A DNA stretch of 64,000 bases from Geodermatophilus bullaregiensis (GTDB lineage Bacteria > Actinomycetota > Actinomycetes > Mycobacteriales > Geodermatophilaceae). The stretch spans positions 806,001 through 870,000 of the forward strand of contig NZ_JAFBCJ010000001.1 of the NCBI RefSeq assembly GCF_016907675.1. The letters are read 5' to 3'. A program made the position numbers and the translations under genes. Under the pieces are notes generated by a model. That model was not told the DNA's origin. It made no database searches and saw only the letters and a program-made list of their open reading frames with translations. Of the stretch, positions 28,255 through 36,788 are shown piece after piece (within the stretch, counting starts at the first letter, position 1; every line of letters starts with the position of its first letter).

Positions 28255-28485
28255 TCAGGGCAGGTCCGCCGTCTCCGCGGACTGCCGGTGGGCGCCCTGC
28301 GCGTCGTCCGGGTCGGGGTGCACGGTCCGCTCCTCCGACTCGGCGAGGATGATCTCGGCGGCGACCTCCTCCATGCCCGAGCCCTTCATGCCGGACTCCT
28401 CGGGCAGCAGGTCGGCCCGGGTCTCGATGTTGTGCTCGGTGACGTTGGCCAGCGCCTCGGGGCTGGGCTCCTTGTTGGTGGTCAC
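28255..28485 (-). CDS. Conserved small acidic protein, function unknown
   Basis: 76 residues, acidic and probably partly disordered, with EHNIETRADLLPEESG and EEVAAEIILAESEERT. The GTG has GAGGAG at six bases, and the gene sits 10 bases after the DUF2795 gene and immediately before the thioesterase, with stop and start touching. I do not recognise the family. Location points to a role with the neighbouring stress-type proteins. Confidence 0.6.
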   Translation of the reverse strand: MTTNKEPSPEALANVTEHNIETRADLLPEESGMKGSGMEEVAAEIILAESEERTVHPDPDDAQGAHRQSAETADLP

Positions 28486-28495
28486 CTGGTGCTCC

Positions 28496-28753
28496 TCAGA
28501 ACCGCTGCTGCTCGGTGCCCAGGCCCAGTGCCCGGGCGACGTCCTGGACGTTGTCGAACTGCTGCCCGGCGGGCAGCCGCCGCAGGTCGGCCAGCACGCG
28601 GTCGGTCGCGTTCGACTCCTGCGCGCGGGAGACGAGGGTGTCCCGGTCGGCCGGCCACACCTCCTTGCCGAGGACCTCGGCGATGGCGGAACGGCGGTCG
28701 ACGTCGGCCGGGCTGGTGCCGGCCGGGGTGCCCTCCTGGTGGGGATCGCTCAT
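28496..28753 (-). CDS. DUF2795 domain protein
   Basis: 85 residues. The segment WPADRDTLVSRAQESNATDRVLADLRRLP and the following QQFDNVQDVARALG fit DUF2795, a small helical domain found in actinobacteria and deinococci and of unknown function. The ATG lies 13 bases downstream of the baeRF2 gene, which suggests an operon of baeRF2, DUF2795, the acidic protein and the thioesterase. Confidence 0.8.
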   Translation of the reverse strand: MSDPHQEGTPAGTSPADVDRRSAIAEVLGKEVWPADRDTLVSRAQESNATDRVLADLRRLPAGQQFDNVQDVARALGLGTEQQRF

Positions 28754-28766
28754 GGTGTTGCCTCCG

Positions 28767-29900
28767 TCACTGGGGGGTGGGGGTCAAGTCGTCGGTGTAG
28801 CGCAGGATCGCCGCGACCGGGATGTCCCCTGGCATGGCCGCGCGCGGCACGACGACGACGCCGGCGGTGCTGGCCACGGCGGCGGCGACCAGCGCCCGCT
28901 CGGCCGGCACGGAGTGCACCTCCTGGACGCCGAGGGCGTCCATGTCGCCCTGGTCGACGCCGAGCTCGAGCGGCGAGGCGCCCACGAGCAGCTTCTCGTC
29001 GTCCGGCGGGTCGGCGAGCACCAGCGTCTCCACCTGCGCCTTGCGCAGCGCCTCGACGACCGGCGCGGTGCCGGTCACGGCCAGGCCGTGGGCGCCGGCG
29101 GAGCTGATCTTCTCGACGGCCTCGGCCTCCTCGCGCGCCTCGTGCTCGGCGACCAGCTCCGCGGCCCGGCGCTCCACCGGCTCGCGGTCGGCGCCGGCGG
29201 CCCGGCCACCCTCGTCCATCGACACGACGAGGTCCGACCACAGGCCGCTGGCGCGGTCGGTGAGGATCTGCCGCGCCCGCACGTCCCCGGCCAGCAGCAC
29301 GAAGCGCGGCTGCGCCCGGCGGACGACCGAGGCGACGTGCGAGGCGACGTCGTCGGCGTTGTGCACCCACTTGTTCTCGGTGTTGTGCTGGTACCGGTGG
29401 TGCGCCCACCCGCCGCCCTGGAACTTGCGGATCTGGAAGGTGTCGCCCTTCACCGTCTCCTCCTCCTCGGCCTGGCCGGGGAGGGTGGCGAGGGTGAGGT
29501 CGGCGCCGGTGCGGTCGGTGAGGACGACGACGTGCGGGACCCGTCCGGGCAGGGCGCGCAGGACCGGCAGCAGGTCCGGCGTGGGCGCCCACTCGGCCAC
29601 CTCCTGCCGTGGGACGTCGGCCAGCTGCTGGTCGAGCACGACGCCGCCGTCCGCGGCGACGACGACCGCGCGACCGCGGACGGTGCCGGCCTCGCCCCCC
29701 TCGTTGCCCTCGAGCAGCCGGCTGCGGACGGCCTCGACCACGGCCTCCGGGGCGCCCTGCTCGGTGAGCTTCCCGGCGATCGCGCGCACGCGGAGGTCGA
29801 GCTCGGTGTCGGCGCTCTCGGTCACGTGGGTGACGTCGGCACAGACGGTGGCGTAGGGGCCGGAGGCGTCGAAGACCGGCGCCAGGAACGACACGTCCAT
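28767..29900 (-). CDS. baeRF2 / Vms1-type release-factor-like protein (Rv2629-related)
   Basis: 377 residues with the fold of bacterial archaeo-eukaryotic release-factor homologues, family 2, to which mycobacterial Rv2629 belongs. Key segments are KGDTFQIRKFQGGGWAHHR with the adjacent QHNTENKW, RFVLLAGDVRARQIL and VVPRAAMPGDIPVAAILRY. Relatives are proposed to hydrolyse peptidyl-tRNA on stalled ribosomes, and Rv2629 is induced in dormancy. No GGQ motif is visible, as is usual in this bacterial branch. The start ATG follows the GGGAGGGG-containing leader of the divergent neighbour region. Confidence 0.85.
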   Translation of the reverse strand: MDVSFLAPVFDASGPYATVCADVTHVTESADTELDLRVRAIAGKLTEQGAPEAVVEAVRSRLLEGNEGGEAGTVRGRAVVVAADGGVVLDQQLADVPRQEVAEWAPTPDLLPVLRALPGRVPHVVVLTDRTGADLTLATLPGQAEEEETVKGDTFQIRKFQGGGWAHHRYQHNTENKWVHNADDVASHVASVVRRAQPRFVLLAGDVRARQILTDRASGLWSDLVVSMDEGGRAAGADREPVERRAAELVAEHEAREEAEAVEKISSAGAHGLAVTGTAPVVEALRKAQVETLVLADPPDDEKLLVGASPLELGVDQGDMDALGVQEVHSVPAERALVAAAVASTAGVVVVPRAAMPGDIPVAAILRYTDDLTPTPQ

Positions 29901-30039
29901 GGGGAGGGGACCACTTCCTCGATCGGCAGTCGGAGCGGGACGGCGCCCGCGGCGGGGCGCGCTCTCGCTGGCCGCCTACCCACCGGCCCGGGCGCCACAC
30001 ACCGTGTCGGATCCAGGGGGTGGGGGTAGGCGGGTCGGC

Positions 30040-30384
30040 ATGACCGAGCACGACCAGCTGCCGCTGCCCGACTACGACCACCTGCCCGTGCAGGGACTGA
30101 TCTCGCGCATCCGGACGCTGGACGCGACCGGCCTGCAGACCCTCCTGGAGTACGAGCGCGCCCACGCCGACCGGCTGCAGGTGACCATCGCCATGGAGAA
30201 CCGGCTGACCGCGCTGCGCGCGGGTGCCGAGCCCTCCGGCGGCGACCCGGCGGCCCCGGCCGCCGACGACCCGGTGGCCGCCTCGACCGGCTCGAAGGTG
30301 TCCGAGGCGACCAGCGGCCCGCCGGTCAACCCGCCGTCGCAGGGCGACCCGACCAACCCCGCGCAGCCGCGCTCGACCGGCTGA
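30040..30384 (+). CDS. DUF8129-type small actinobacterial protein
   Basis: 114 residues. The first 65 contain the conserved LPDYDHLPVQGLISRIRTLD block and LLEYERAHADRLQV seen in many actinobacterial proteins (DUF8129-like), after which the chain is a disordered Pro/Ser tail. No function is established. The ATG has GGGGGTAGG upstream. It is divergent from the baeRF2 operon and ends at a strong two-way hairpin. Confidence 0.7.
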   Translation: MTEHDQLPLPDYDHLPVQGLISRIRTLDATGLQTLLEYERAHADRLQVTIAMENRLTALRAGAEPSGGDPAAPAADDPVAASTGSKVSEATSGPPVNPPSQGDPTNPAQPRSTG

Positions 30385-30432
30385 CCGGTCCCTGGGAGCG
30401 GGGGGCCGGAGGCTCCCCCGAGCAGGGACCGG
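30385..30432. terminator. Bidirectional terminator between DUF8129 gene and tad operon
   Basis: The 10-bp outer stem ccggtccctg/cagggaccgg starts directly at the stop codon, and an inner ggagc/gctcc stem lies inside it. It can end the plus-strand gene and, after a further 70 bases, the tad operon on the minus strand. Confidence 0.75.
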
Positions 30433-30501
30433 AGTGTGGGGCTCGGCTCCGGCCGGGGACGGCACCTGGCCGCGGTGTCGGCCGGTGGGCCGACGACGTG
30501 C

Positions 30502-31401
30502 TCAGCCTCCGCCGAAGGAGGTGGCGATGTCCATCGCGGCGGGGCCCATCAGCACGATCAACAGCGTCGGGAGGATGCACAGGACCAGCGGGAAGATGAC
30601 CTTCACCGGGATCTGCATCGCCTTCTCCTCGGCCCGCTGCCGCCGCTTGAGCCGCATCTCGGCCGCCTGCGTGCGCAGCACGTCGGCGATCGAGACGCCG
30701 TAGACGTCGGCCTGCACGACGGCCCGGATGAACCGGCGCAGGTCGGCGACCCCGGTGCGCTCGGCCAGCGCCAGGTAGGCCTCCCGCCGGGGTTGCCCGA
30801 CCGCGATGTCCTGCAGCGTGCGCACCAGCTCCTCGGCCAGCGGGCCCGTGCCGGTGCGGCCGGCCCGCGCCAGCGCCGACTCGAAGCCCAGCCCCGCCTC
30901 CACGGCGATGGTCATCTGGTCGAGGGTGTCGGCCAGCTCCAGGCCGATGGCCTGCTGCCGCTCCTGGCCGCGGCTGCTCAGCAGCAGCTCCGGGAGGAAG
31001 TAGGCGGTTCCCGTCACGGCCGTCATCACCAGGGCGAGCAGCGCGCCGGGGTGCGTGCTCGCGATCAGCGTCCCCAGGCCGGCGGCGACGGCGGCGAGCA
31101 CCAGCTTCGCGGTCAGCACCCGCTCCACCGGCCAGGCGGCCGGGCGGCCGGCGGTCCCGAGCAGCCGGTCGACCCGGGCGACGGTGCCGCGCGGGGTCAG
31201 ACCGCGGACCAGCCGGGTGGCGCCCCCGCGGCCCGACCCGACCTCGGTGCCGGCCGGCGCGCCGTCGAGGCCGAGCAGCAGGTTATCGCGGACCTGGGCC
31301 GCAGCCGCCCCGGGGCGGGCGAGCAGCGCCCAGCCCAGGACGGGCACGGCGACCGCGACGGCCGCGGCGGCCGCGAGGACGGGGGTGGGGAGGGTGTCCA
31401 T
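30502..31401 (-). CDS. tadC: Tad pilus platform protein TadC (GspF family)
   Basis: 299 residues with a T2SSF domain: EAGLGFESALARAG is the family signature. There is one N-terminal helix, a central pair of helices, and a C-terminal helix (VIFPLVLCILPTLLIVLMGP). TadC forms the inner-membrane platform with TadB. It is the last gene of the operon, and its ATG overlaps the tadB stop as ATGA. Confidence 0.92.
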   Translation of the reverse strand: MDTLPTPVLAAAAAVAVAVPVLGWALLARPGAAAAQVRDNLLLGLDGAPAGTEVGSGRGGATRLVRGLTPRGTVARVDRLLGTAGRPAAWPVERVLTAKLVLAAVAAGLGTLIASTHPGALLALVMTAVTGTAYFLPELLLSSRGQERQQAIGLELADTLDQMTIAVEAGLGFESALARAGRTGTGPLAEELVRTLQDIAVGQPRREAYLALAERTGVADLRRFIRAVVQADVYGVSIADVLRTQAAEMRLKRRQRAEEKAMQIPVKVIFPLVLCILPTLLIVLMGPAAMDIATSFGGG

Positions 31402-32342
31402 CAGAACCGGATCCGCACCATCTTCTTGAGCCAGAACGCGCCGACGACGAGCAGCAGCACGCAGACGCCGAGCATGAGGAGGCCGGTGGGCGTCTCGGTG
31501 AACGCGGACACGTAGCCGGGGTTGGTCAGCGCGATGAAGCCGCTGACGCCGAACGGCAGCGACATGAGCACGACCGCCGAGAGCTTCCCCTCCGCCGCCA
31601 GCGCCTTGACCTGACGGCGGATGGCGTTGCGCTCGCGGATCGTCCGGCCGACCACGTCGAGCACCTCGGCCAGGTTGCCGCCGACCTCGCGGTGGATGGC
31701 GATGGCCTGGGCGACCCAGGTGAAGTCGTCGCTGCCCATCCGGGCACCGACCTCGTCCAGGGCGTCGGAGAGGTCACGGCCCACCCGGGTCTCGTTGACG
31801 ATCCGGGCGAACTCCTCCGACGTGGGCGCCGAGGCCTCCTGGGAGACCGAGTCGATGGCGCGCAGGAGGCTGTGCCCGGCGCGCAGGCTGCTGGCCATCA
31901 GCTGCAGCGAGTCGTCGAGCTGGTCGGCGAAGGCCGCGCGCCGCCGTCCGGTCCGCCAGGACAGCAGCGCCTTGGCACCGAGCGGGGCTGCCGCGGCCAG
32001 GAGCAGGCCGGCGAGCGGGCCGCCGGCCAGACCGCCGAGCAGCCCGAGCCCCATCCCGGCCAGGGCGGTGCGCACGACGAAGTCGGGCAGGGACAGCGAC
32101 GACCCGGCCCGCTCGAGGGCCGCGGTCCCCGACGCGAGCCGCCCGCGCCGCGCCAGCACCCGCTCGACCGCGGCCCCGGCGGCGACCCCGGCACCGGCCA
32201 GCGCCGACCCCCGCGGGGCCGTCGCCGGGTCGAGCCGGCTGAGCGGGACCTGCCGGGTGCCGGCCGGCACGACGGCGAGCACGAGGAGCAGCAGCCCGCC
32301 GGTGACGGCGAGCACCCCGACGACGAGCAGGGCCGGCGTCAT
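31401..32342 (-). CDS. tadB: Tad pilus platform protein TadB (GspF family)
   Basis: 313 residues. After a helix at 1-25, a basic linker and two further helices, the T2SSF domain shows SLRAGHSLLRAIDSVSQE, TRVGRDLSDALDEVGARM and the second half AIHREVGGNLAEVLDVVG. A C-terminal helix pair ends in FWLKKMVRIRF. It anchors the TadA motor in the membrane. The ATG overlaps the tadA stop as ATGA. Confidence 0.93.
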   Translation of the reverse strand: MTPALLVVGVLAVTGGLLLLVLAVVPAGTRQVPLSRLDPATAPRGSALAGAGVAAGAAVERVLARRGRLASGTAALERAGSSLSLPDFVVRTALAGMGLGLLGGLAGGPLAGLLLAAAAPLGAKALLSWRTGRRRAAFADQLDDSLQLMASSLRAGHSLLRAIDSVSQEASAPTSEEFARIVNETRVGRDLSDALDEVGARMGSDDFTWVAQAIAIHREVGGNLAEVLDVVGRTIRERNAIRRQVKALAAEGKLSAVVLMSLPFGVSGFIALTNPGYVSAFTETPTGLLMLGVCVLLLVVGAFWLKKMVRIRF

Positions 32343-33814
32343 CCGGCCCGGCCCCGCTGCCTGACCGGCTGCGGCACGCCGAAGACCCGGGGGTCGACGG
32401 CGATGCCCAGGTCGGCGAAGCGCTCGGAGAACCGCGGCCGCACCCCGGTCGACACCGGCCGGCCGAGGAAGCGGCCGGAGGCGTCCACCCCGGCGGAGTA
32501 GTCGAACAGGAAGGCGTCCTGCAGGGTGACCGTCTCGCCCTCCATGCCCTGCACCTCGGTGACGTGGGTGACCCGCCGCGTGCCGTCCCGCAGGCGGGTG
32601 AGCTGCACGACGAGGTCGACGGCCGAGGCGATCTGCTCGCGGATGGCCCGCAGCGGCAGGTCCATGCCGGCCATCAGGACGAGGGTCTCCAGGCGGGCGA
32701 CGGCGTCGCGCGGGGAGTTGGCGTGCACCGTCGACAGCGACCCGTCGTGGCCGGTGTTCATCGCCTGGAGCATGTCCAGGCTCTCCCCGCCGCGGCACTC
32801 ACCGACCACGATCCGGTCGGGGCGCATCCGCAGCGAGTTGCGCACCAGGTCGCGGATGGTGACGGCGCCCCGGCCCTCGATGTTGGGCGGCCGGGACTCC
32901 AGCCGGACGACGTGGTCCTGCTGCAGCTGCAGCTCGACGGCGTCCTCGATGGTCACGATGCGCTCGCCCTCCGGGATGAAGGAGGACAGCACGTTGAGCA
33001 GCGTCGTCTTCCCGGTGCCCGTGCCGCCGGAGACGATGACGTTGAGCCGGGCCTCCACGCAGGCCCGCAGCAGCTCGGCCATCTCCGGGGTGAGGGTGCC
33101 GAAGCCGATCAGGTCGTCGACGGTGAAGGGGTCCTTGGCGAACTTGCGGATGGTCAGCGTCGACCCGCTGAAGGCCAGCGGCGGGATGACCGCGTTGACG
33201 CGGGACCCGTCGGCCAGCCGGGCGTCGACCAGCGGCGAGGACTCGTCGATGCGCCGTCCCACCCGCGAGACGATCCGGTCGATGACCCGCCGCAGGTGTT
33301 CCTCGGAGGTGAACCGGGCGGTGCTGCGCACCAGCCTGCCGCGCTGCTCGACGTAGATCATCTCCGGGCCGTTGACCATGATCTCGGTGACCGTCGCGTC
33401 GTCGAGGAGGCGCTGCAGCGGTCCGTAGCCCAGGACGTCGTCGGCCAGCTCGGCGGTCAGCCGCTGCCGCTCGTCGGGACTGAGCGGGATCCGCTCGTCC
33501 TCGACCACGGCGTCGAGCTCGCCGAGGACGATGGTCCGCAGCTGCTCCTCACCGAGGTCGGGAGAGTTGATCCGGCTGCCCATGCGCTCGAACAGCGCCT
33601 TGCCGACCCTGTCCTTGAGGCGCGCCAGGGCGTCCGTGGCGGCCGGGGCCGGCGCGGTGCCGGCGGCAGCCGGGCGCGGCGGGGGGACCGCCGGGCGGGA
33701 GAGGGCGAGGGCGGGGCGGGGAGCCGGGTCGGGCGGCTCGGCCGCCGGCCCCGCGGCCGGACCGGGGGCGGAGTGCCGGCCGCGGGCGGCGTCGAGGCGG
33801 GCGGTGAGGTTCAC
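32339..33814 (-). CDS. tadA: Tad pilus motor ATPase TadA (CpaF family)
   Basis: 491 residues. A disordered Pro/Ala-rich N-terminal 60 residues is followed by the CpaF N-domain (GYGPLQRLLDDATVTEIMVNG) and the secretion ATPase core, with Walker A GGTGTGKTT near residue 265, Asp and His boxes, and Walker B region IVVGECRGGE. It powers pilin assembly. The GTG start is the last of three GTGA units in a 32-bp tandem duplication between tadZ and tadA. The stop overlaps tadB. Confidence 0.94.
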   Translation of the reverse strand: MNLTARLDAARGRHSAPGPAAGPAAEPPDPAPRPALALSRPAVPPPRPAAAGTAPAPAATDALARLKDRVGKALFERMGSRINSPDLGEEQLRTIVLGELDAVVEDERIPLSPDERQRLTAELADDVLGYGPLQRLLDDATVTEIMVNGPEMIYVEQRGRLVRSTARFTSEEHLRRVIDRIVSRVGRRIDESSPLVDARLADGSRVNAVIPPLAFSGSTLTIRKFAKDPFTVDDLIGFGTLTPEMAELLRACVEARLNVIVSGGTGTGKTTLLNVLSSFIPEGERIVTIEDAVELQLQQDHVVRLESRPPNIEGRGAVTIRDLVRNSLRMRPDRIVVGECRGGESLDMLQAMNTGHDGSLSTVHANSPRDAVARLETLVLMAGMDLPLRAIREQIASAVDLVVQLTRLRDGTRRVTHVTEVQGMEGETVTLQDAFLFDYSAGVDASGRFLGRPVSTGVRPRFSERFADLGIAVDPRVFGVPQPVRQRGRAG

Positions 33815-33893
33815 GACGCCGCCCGGTGCGCGGAGGCGGAGGTCACGACGCCGCCCGGTGCGCGGAGGCGGAGGTCACGACGCCGCCCGGTGC
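33811..33893 (-). repeat. 32-bp tandem duplication of the tadZ-tadA junction
   Basis: Two identical 32-bp units (33811-33842 and 33843-33874) are followed by a 19-bp partial copy (33875-33893) that is the natural end of tadZ. Each boundary carries GTGA. Read on the minus strand, every unit holds a complete 11-codon frame (VTSASAHRAAS, then TGA) whose start overlaps the previous stop and whose stop overlaps the next GTG. Confidence 0.9.
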
Positions 33894-35065
33894 TTGGCGC
33901 GGTAGCGGCCGGGCCGCACGATCGGGGTCGCCGCGAAGCGGGACACCAGCCGGCGCAGCTCCTTGACGACGGGCTCCCGGCCGCCGCTCTGCAGCAGCGG
34001 GACGCCCTGGTTCGTCGAGGCGGGCACCGACGAGGACCGCGGCAGGACGACGTCGACGCCCGTGCCGATGGTGGTCTCCACGGCGCGCACCGACAGGCCG
34101 CCCTTGGGGTCGGCGAGGTTCATGACCACGTGCCGGCCCGCCGGGATCATGCACAGCTCCCGCAGGACGTCGAGCTCCTTGCGCAGGCCGCGCACGCCCG
34201 GGACGTCCATGCTGCTGAGCATCACCACGTCGGTGGCGCGGTCGAGGGCGGCCAGCGTCTGCTCCGACAGCCCCGGGGCGGTGTCGACGACGACGTAGCG
34301 GAACTCCCGCGCGAGCGAGGCGAGCAGCTGGCTGACGTCGGCGGCGGTGACCGCGTCCCCGGCCGCCGGGGACTCCGCGCCGCAGACGGCGTAGAGGCCC
34401 GAGGGGTGCTGGGTGAGGAAGGTCTTGAGCACCATCGTGTCCTGGCTGGCCGGGCCGTGGACGGCGTCGGGCAGCGTGTACTCCGGGGTCAGGCCCAGGG
34501 CCGAGGCGACGTCGCCGAACTGGACGTCGAGGTCGACCAGCACCGTCGACTGCGGCGCGGCCGCGGTCAGCCCGATCGCCAGGTTGGTCGACACGGTGGT
34601 CTTGCCGACGCCGCCCTTCGGCGAGGCCACGGTGATGACCCGGCCGGTGTAGCGGGCGGTCTCCTCCACCGGGCGCAGGACGCGGCGGCGGCCCGTGGCG
34701 GCGGCCGCGGCCCGCTCGATCGCGGCCCGGAGGTCCTCGACCCCCGCCTCCGGCGCCAGCAGGTCGCGGATGCCGGCGCGCATGGCGGCCTGCCACAGCT
34801 CCGGCGCCGGCCGGGCCACCAGCACGACGCTGATGCCCGGGCACTGCACGTCCAGGCGGGCGGCCAGCGACAGCGCCTCGTCGGCCGCCGCGTCCGGCCC
34901 CACCACGAGGACGTCGGGCAGCTCGCCGTCCCAGAGCTGCTCGAACAGGCGCGCGGGGTCACCCGGCAGGCGGCCGGGCGGCAGGACGTGCACGTCGCCG
35001 TCGGCGGCGGCCAGCACGCGGCCGCACAGCTCCTGGTCGGCGGCGGCGAGGACGATGCGGCTCAC
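33875..35065 (-). CDS. tadZ: Tad pilus localisation ATPase TadZ (CpaE family, MinD-like)
   Basis: 396 residues with an N-terminal receiver-like domain (1-120, lacking an obvious phosphorylation set) and a MinD/ParA ATPase with the deviant Walker A KGGVGKTT near residue 153, DLDVQFGDV and VVDTAPGLSE. TadZ places the pilus machine at a cell pole or patch. The GTG start overlaps the cpaB stop as GTGA. The C-terminus AKHRAAS is the piece that has been duplicated downstream. Confidence 0.93.
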   Translation of the reverse strand: MSRIVLAAADQELCGRVLAAADGDVHVLPPGRLPGDPARLFEQLWDGELPDVLVVGPDAAADEALSLAARLDVQCPGISVVLVARPAPELWQAAMRAGIRDLLAPEAGVEDLRAAIERAAAAATGRRRVLRPVEETARYTGRVITVASPKGGVGKTTVSTNLAIGLTAAAPQSTVLVDLDVQFGDVASALGLTPEYTLPDAVHGPASQDTMVLKTFLTQHPSGLYAVCGAESPAAGDAVTAADVSQLLASLAREFRYVVVDTAPGLSEQTLAALDRATDVVMLSSMDVPGVRGLRKELDVLRELCMIPAGRHVVMNLADPKGGLSVRAVETTIGTGVDVVLPRSSSVPASTNQGVPLLQSGGREPVVKELRRLVSRFAATPIVRPGRYRAKHRAAS

Positions 35066-35808
35066 TTCTGCTCCCGGGCGTAGACGTCGGTCGGGGTGAG
35101 GACGCCGGTGCCCCCGGTGTCCGCGGTCGCCGGCTCGAGGGAGAGCCAGAGGGTCCCGTGCTCGGCGCCGAAGACGACGGTCTCGGCGTCCTGGGCGGGC
35201 AGCGCCAGGGTGACCAGCAGGCTCCCGGTGGGGACGGCGTCGCCCTCGTCGGTGCTCGCGCTCTCGGTGTCGGCCGTGGCGCCGGTCCAGGTGCCCGCGA
35301 CGCGGGTCACGAGGACGTGGTGCAGCACGGCGTGGGTGGTGGCGGTGCCGTCCTGGAGGACCAGGGAGAGGTAGACGCCGACGGTGTCGCCGGCGACCAG
35401 CCGCCCGCCGGCGGCCCGCTCGGGGGACAGCAGGACGCTGATCTCCTCGGCGCCCCCGGGGACGGCGACCGTGCCGGGCTCGCGCAGGTCCTCGGGGTCG
35501 CTGAAGCGCGCGGCCAGCAGCTGCTCCCCCGGCTGCAGGTCGACGTCGGCGACCCGGCCGGCCAGCTCCGCGAGGTCCTCGACGCGGCCCTCGGCGGCGG
35601 CCTTCGCCGGCAGCAGCTCGGCGCGCACCAGGTCCCCGACCTCGTCGGCCGGCGTCCCCGCGGGGATGGGCCGGTCCACCACGAGGACCTGCACGGTCTG
35701 CACGCCCTCGAGGGCGCGGGCGTCGGCGCCCCGGACGTAGGCGACCAGCACGACGGTGCCCACGAAGGCCAGCAGCAGGGCCCCGAGGGCGGCGAGGAGT
35801 CGTCTCAT
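35062..35808 (-). CDS. cpaB: Flp pilus assembly protein CpaB/RcpC (SAF domain)
   Basis: 248 residues with a single N-terminal membrane helix (LLAALGALLLAFVGTVVLVAY), then an SAF domain (DRPIPAGTPADEV ... LQPGEQLLAARF) and a beta-rich C-terminal RcpC-like part. In Gram-negative bacteria it stabilises the pilus; in actinobacteria it probably sits outside the membrane as an assembly factor. A 6-base AGGTG-like site precedes the ATG. It is eight bases after tadG. Confidence 0.87.
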   Translation of the reverse strand: MRRLLAALGALLLAFVGTVVLVAYVRGADARALEGVQTVQVLVVDRPIPAGTPADEVGDLVRAELLPAKAAAEGRVEDLAELAGRVADVDLQPGEQLLAARFSDPEDLREPGTVAVPGGAEEISVLLSPERAAGGRLVAGDTVGVYLSLVLQDGTATTHAVLHHVLVTRVAGTWTGATADTESASTDEGDAVPTGSLLVTLALPAQDAETVVFGAEHGTLWLSLEPATADTGGTGVLTPTDVYAREQK

Positions 35809-35816
35809 GGGCACAC

Positions 35817-36788
35817 CTATCGGATGAGTCGGAGGACGGCGGAGCCGAGATCGGGGGCGTCGGGGTCGAGGGTGAAGTCGTCGGAGAGCTCGACGAAGCG
35901 GGTGAAGTAGCCGGTGATGCAGCGGTCGTTGCCGGTGCAGGGCCGCGGGCTGGTGCTGAACTGCCCGCCGAGGTGGAAGCCGGTGATCCGGAAGGCCGCG
36001 TAGCCGTGGACGCGGTACCAGGCGTTGCTGCCGGTGTCCCCGAACTCGTCGAAGATCGGCAGCAGCACGGTGCGGCCCAGCCAGCGGGTGAAGTCCGCGG
36101 TCGAGCAGTCGGCCGGCGGGCTGTTGCCGGTGGACGACGTCGAGCGGCCGGCCACGGCGCTGCTGGCCCGGCACTGGCCCGGGTCGGTCACCAGGTAGCC
36201 GAAGCCACCCGGGACGATGTTGCGCGACGGCCCGGTGCAGTCGGTGGTGCCGGAGGTCTTGGTCAGCCGGATGGTGCGCACGGTGGTGCCCGAGGGCAGT
36301 CCCCCGCCGGTCTGCTGGGCGAACTCGCACCAGGAGAAGGTCAGCGGCAGCACCGCCGTCCCCCCGCCCGGAGCGCCCCAGGCCACCGTCGCCGTCGCCG
36401 AGACCGCCGTCGCGTCGATGCCCAGGACCGGGGCGAACCAGTGCTCGGTCGGCTGGTTGCCGGTGACCGTGACGCTGGTCGGGCGGCTGGAGAGCACCGG
36501 CGGCGCGGCCGTGGCCGTGCCGGCGTTGGCGGCCACCAGCGTGGCGGCGGTGGCCCGCACGTCCCCGCAGGCGCCTCGGGCGCAGTCCTGGGCCACGGCC
36601 AGCGCGGCGGCGTCGGCGGCCACCTGCAGCCGCGACTTCTCCGCGTACACGGCGCCGACGTCGACCGCGATCGCCGCGAAGCCGAGCATCGGGACCATGA
36701 GCAGGCTCAGCAGCACCGCGCTGGCCCCGCGCTCGTCGTCGAGCCGGCCCCGCAGGCGGCGGAGCGGGTGCCCCGTCAGCCGCCGCAC
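35817..36788 (-). CDS. TadG-like pilus protein (Tad domain)
   Basis: 323 residues. The N-terminal segment ERGASAVLLSLLMVPMLGFAAIAVDVGA is the Tad/TadE-like prepilin-type helix, followed by the conserved AEKSRLQVAADAAALA. The rest is a secreted Cys-containing beta-rich domain (six or more Cys after residue 60), possibly disulfide-bonded. It is probably a minor pilin or assembly factor. The GTG lies inside the tadE 3' end (13-base overlap). Confidence 0.85.
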   Translation of the reverse strand: MRRLTGHPLRRLRGRLDDERGASAVLLSLLMVPMLGFAAIAVDVGAVYAEKSRLQVAADAAALAVAQDCARGACGDVRATAATLVAANAGTATAAPPVLSSRPTSVTVTGNQPTEHWFAPVLGIDATAVSATATVAWGAPGGGTAVLPLTFSWCEFAQQTGGGLPSGTTVRTIRLTKTSGTTDCTGPSRNIVPGGFGYLVTDPGQCRASSAVAGRSTSSTGNSPPADCSTADFTRWLGRTVLLPIFDEFGDTGSNAWYRVHGYAAFRITGFHLGGQFSTSPRPCTGNDRCITGYFTRFVELSDDFTLDPDAPDLGSAVLRLIR

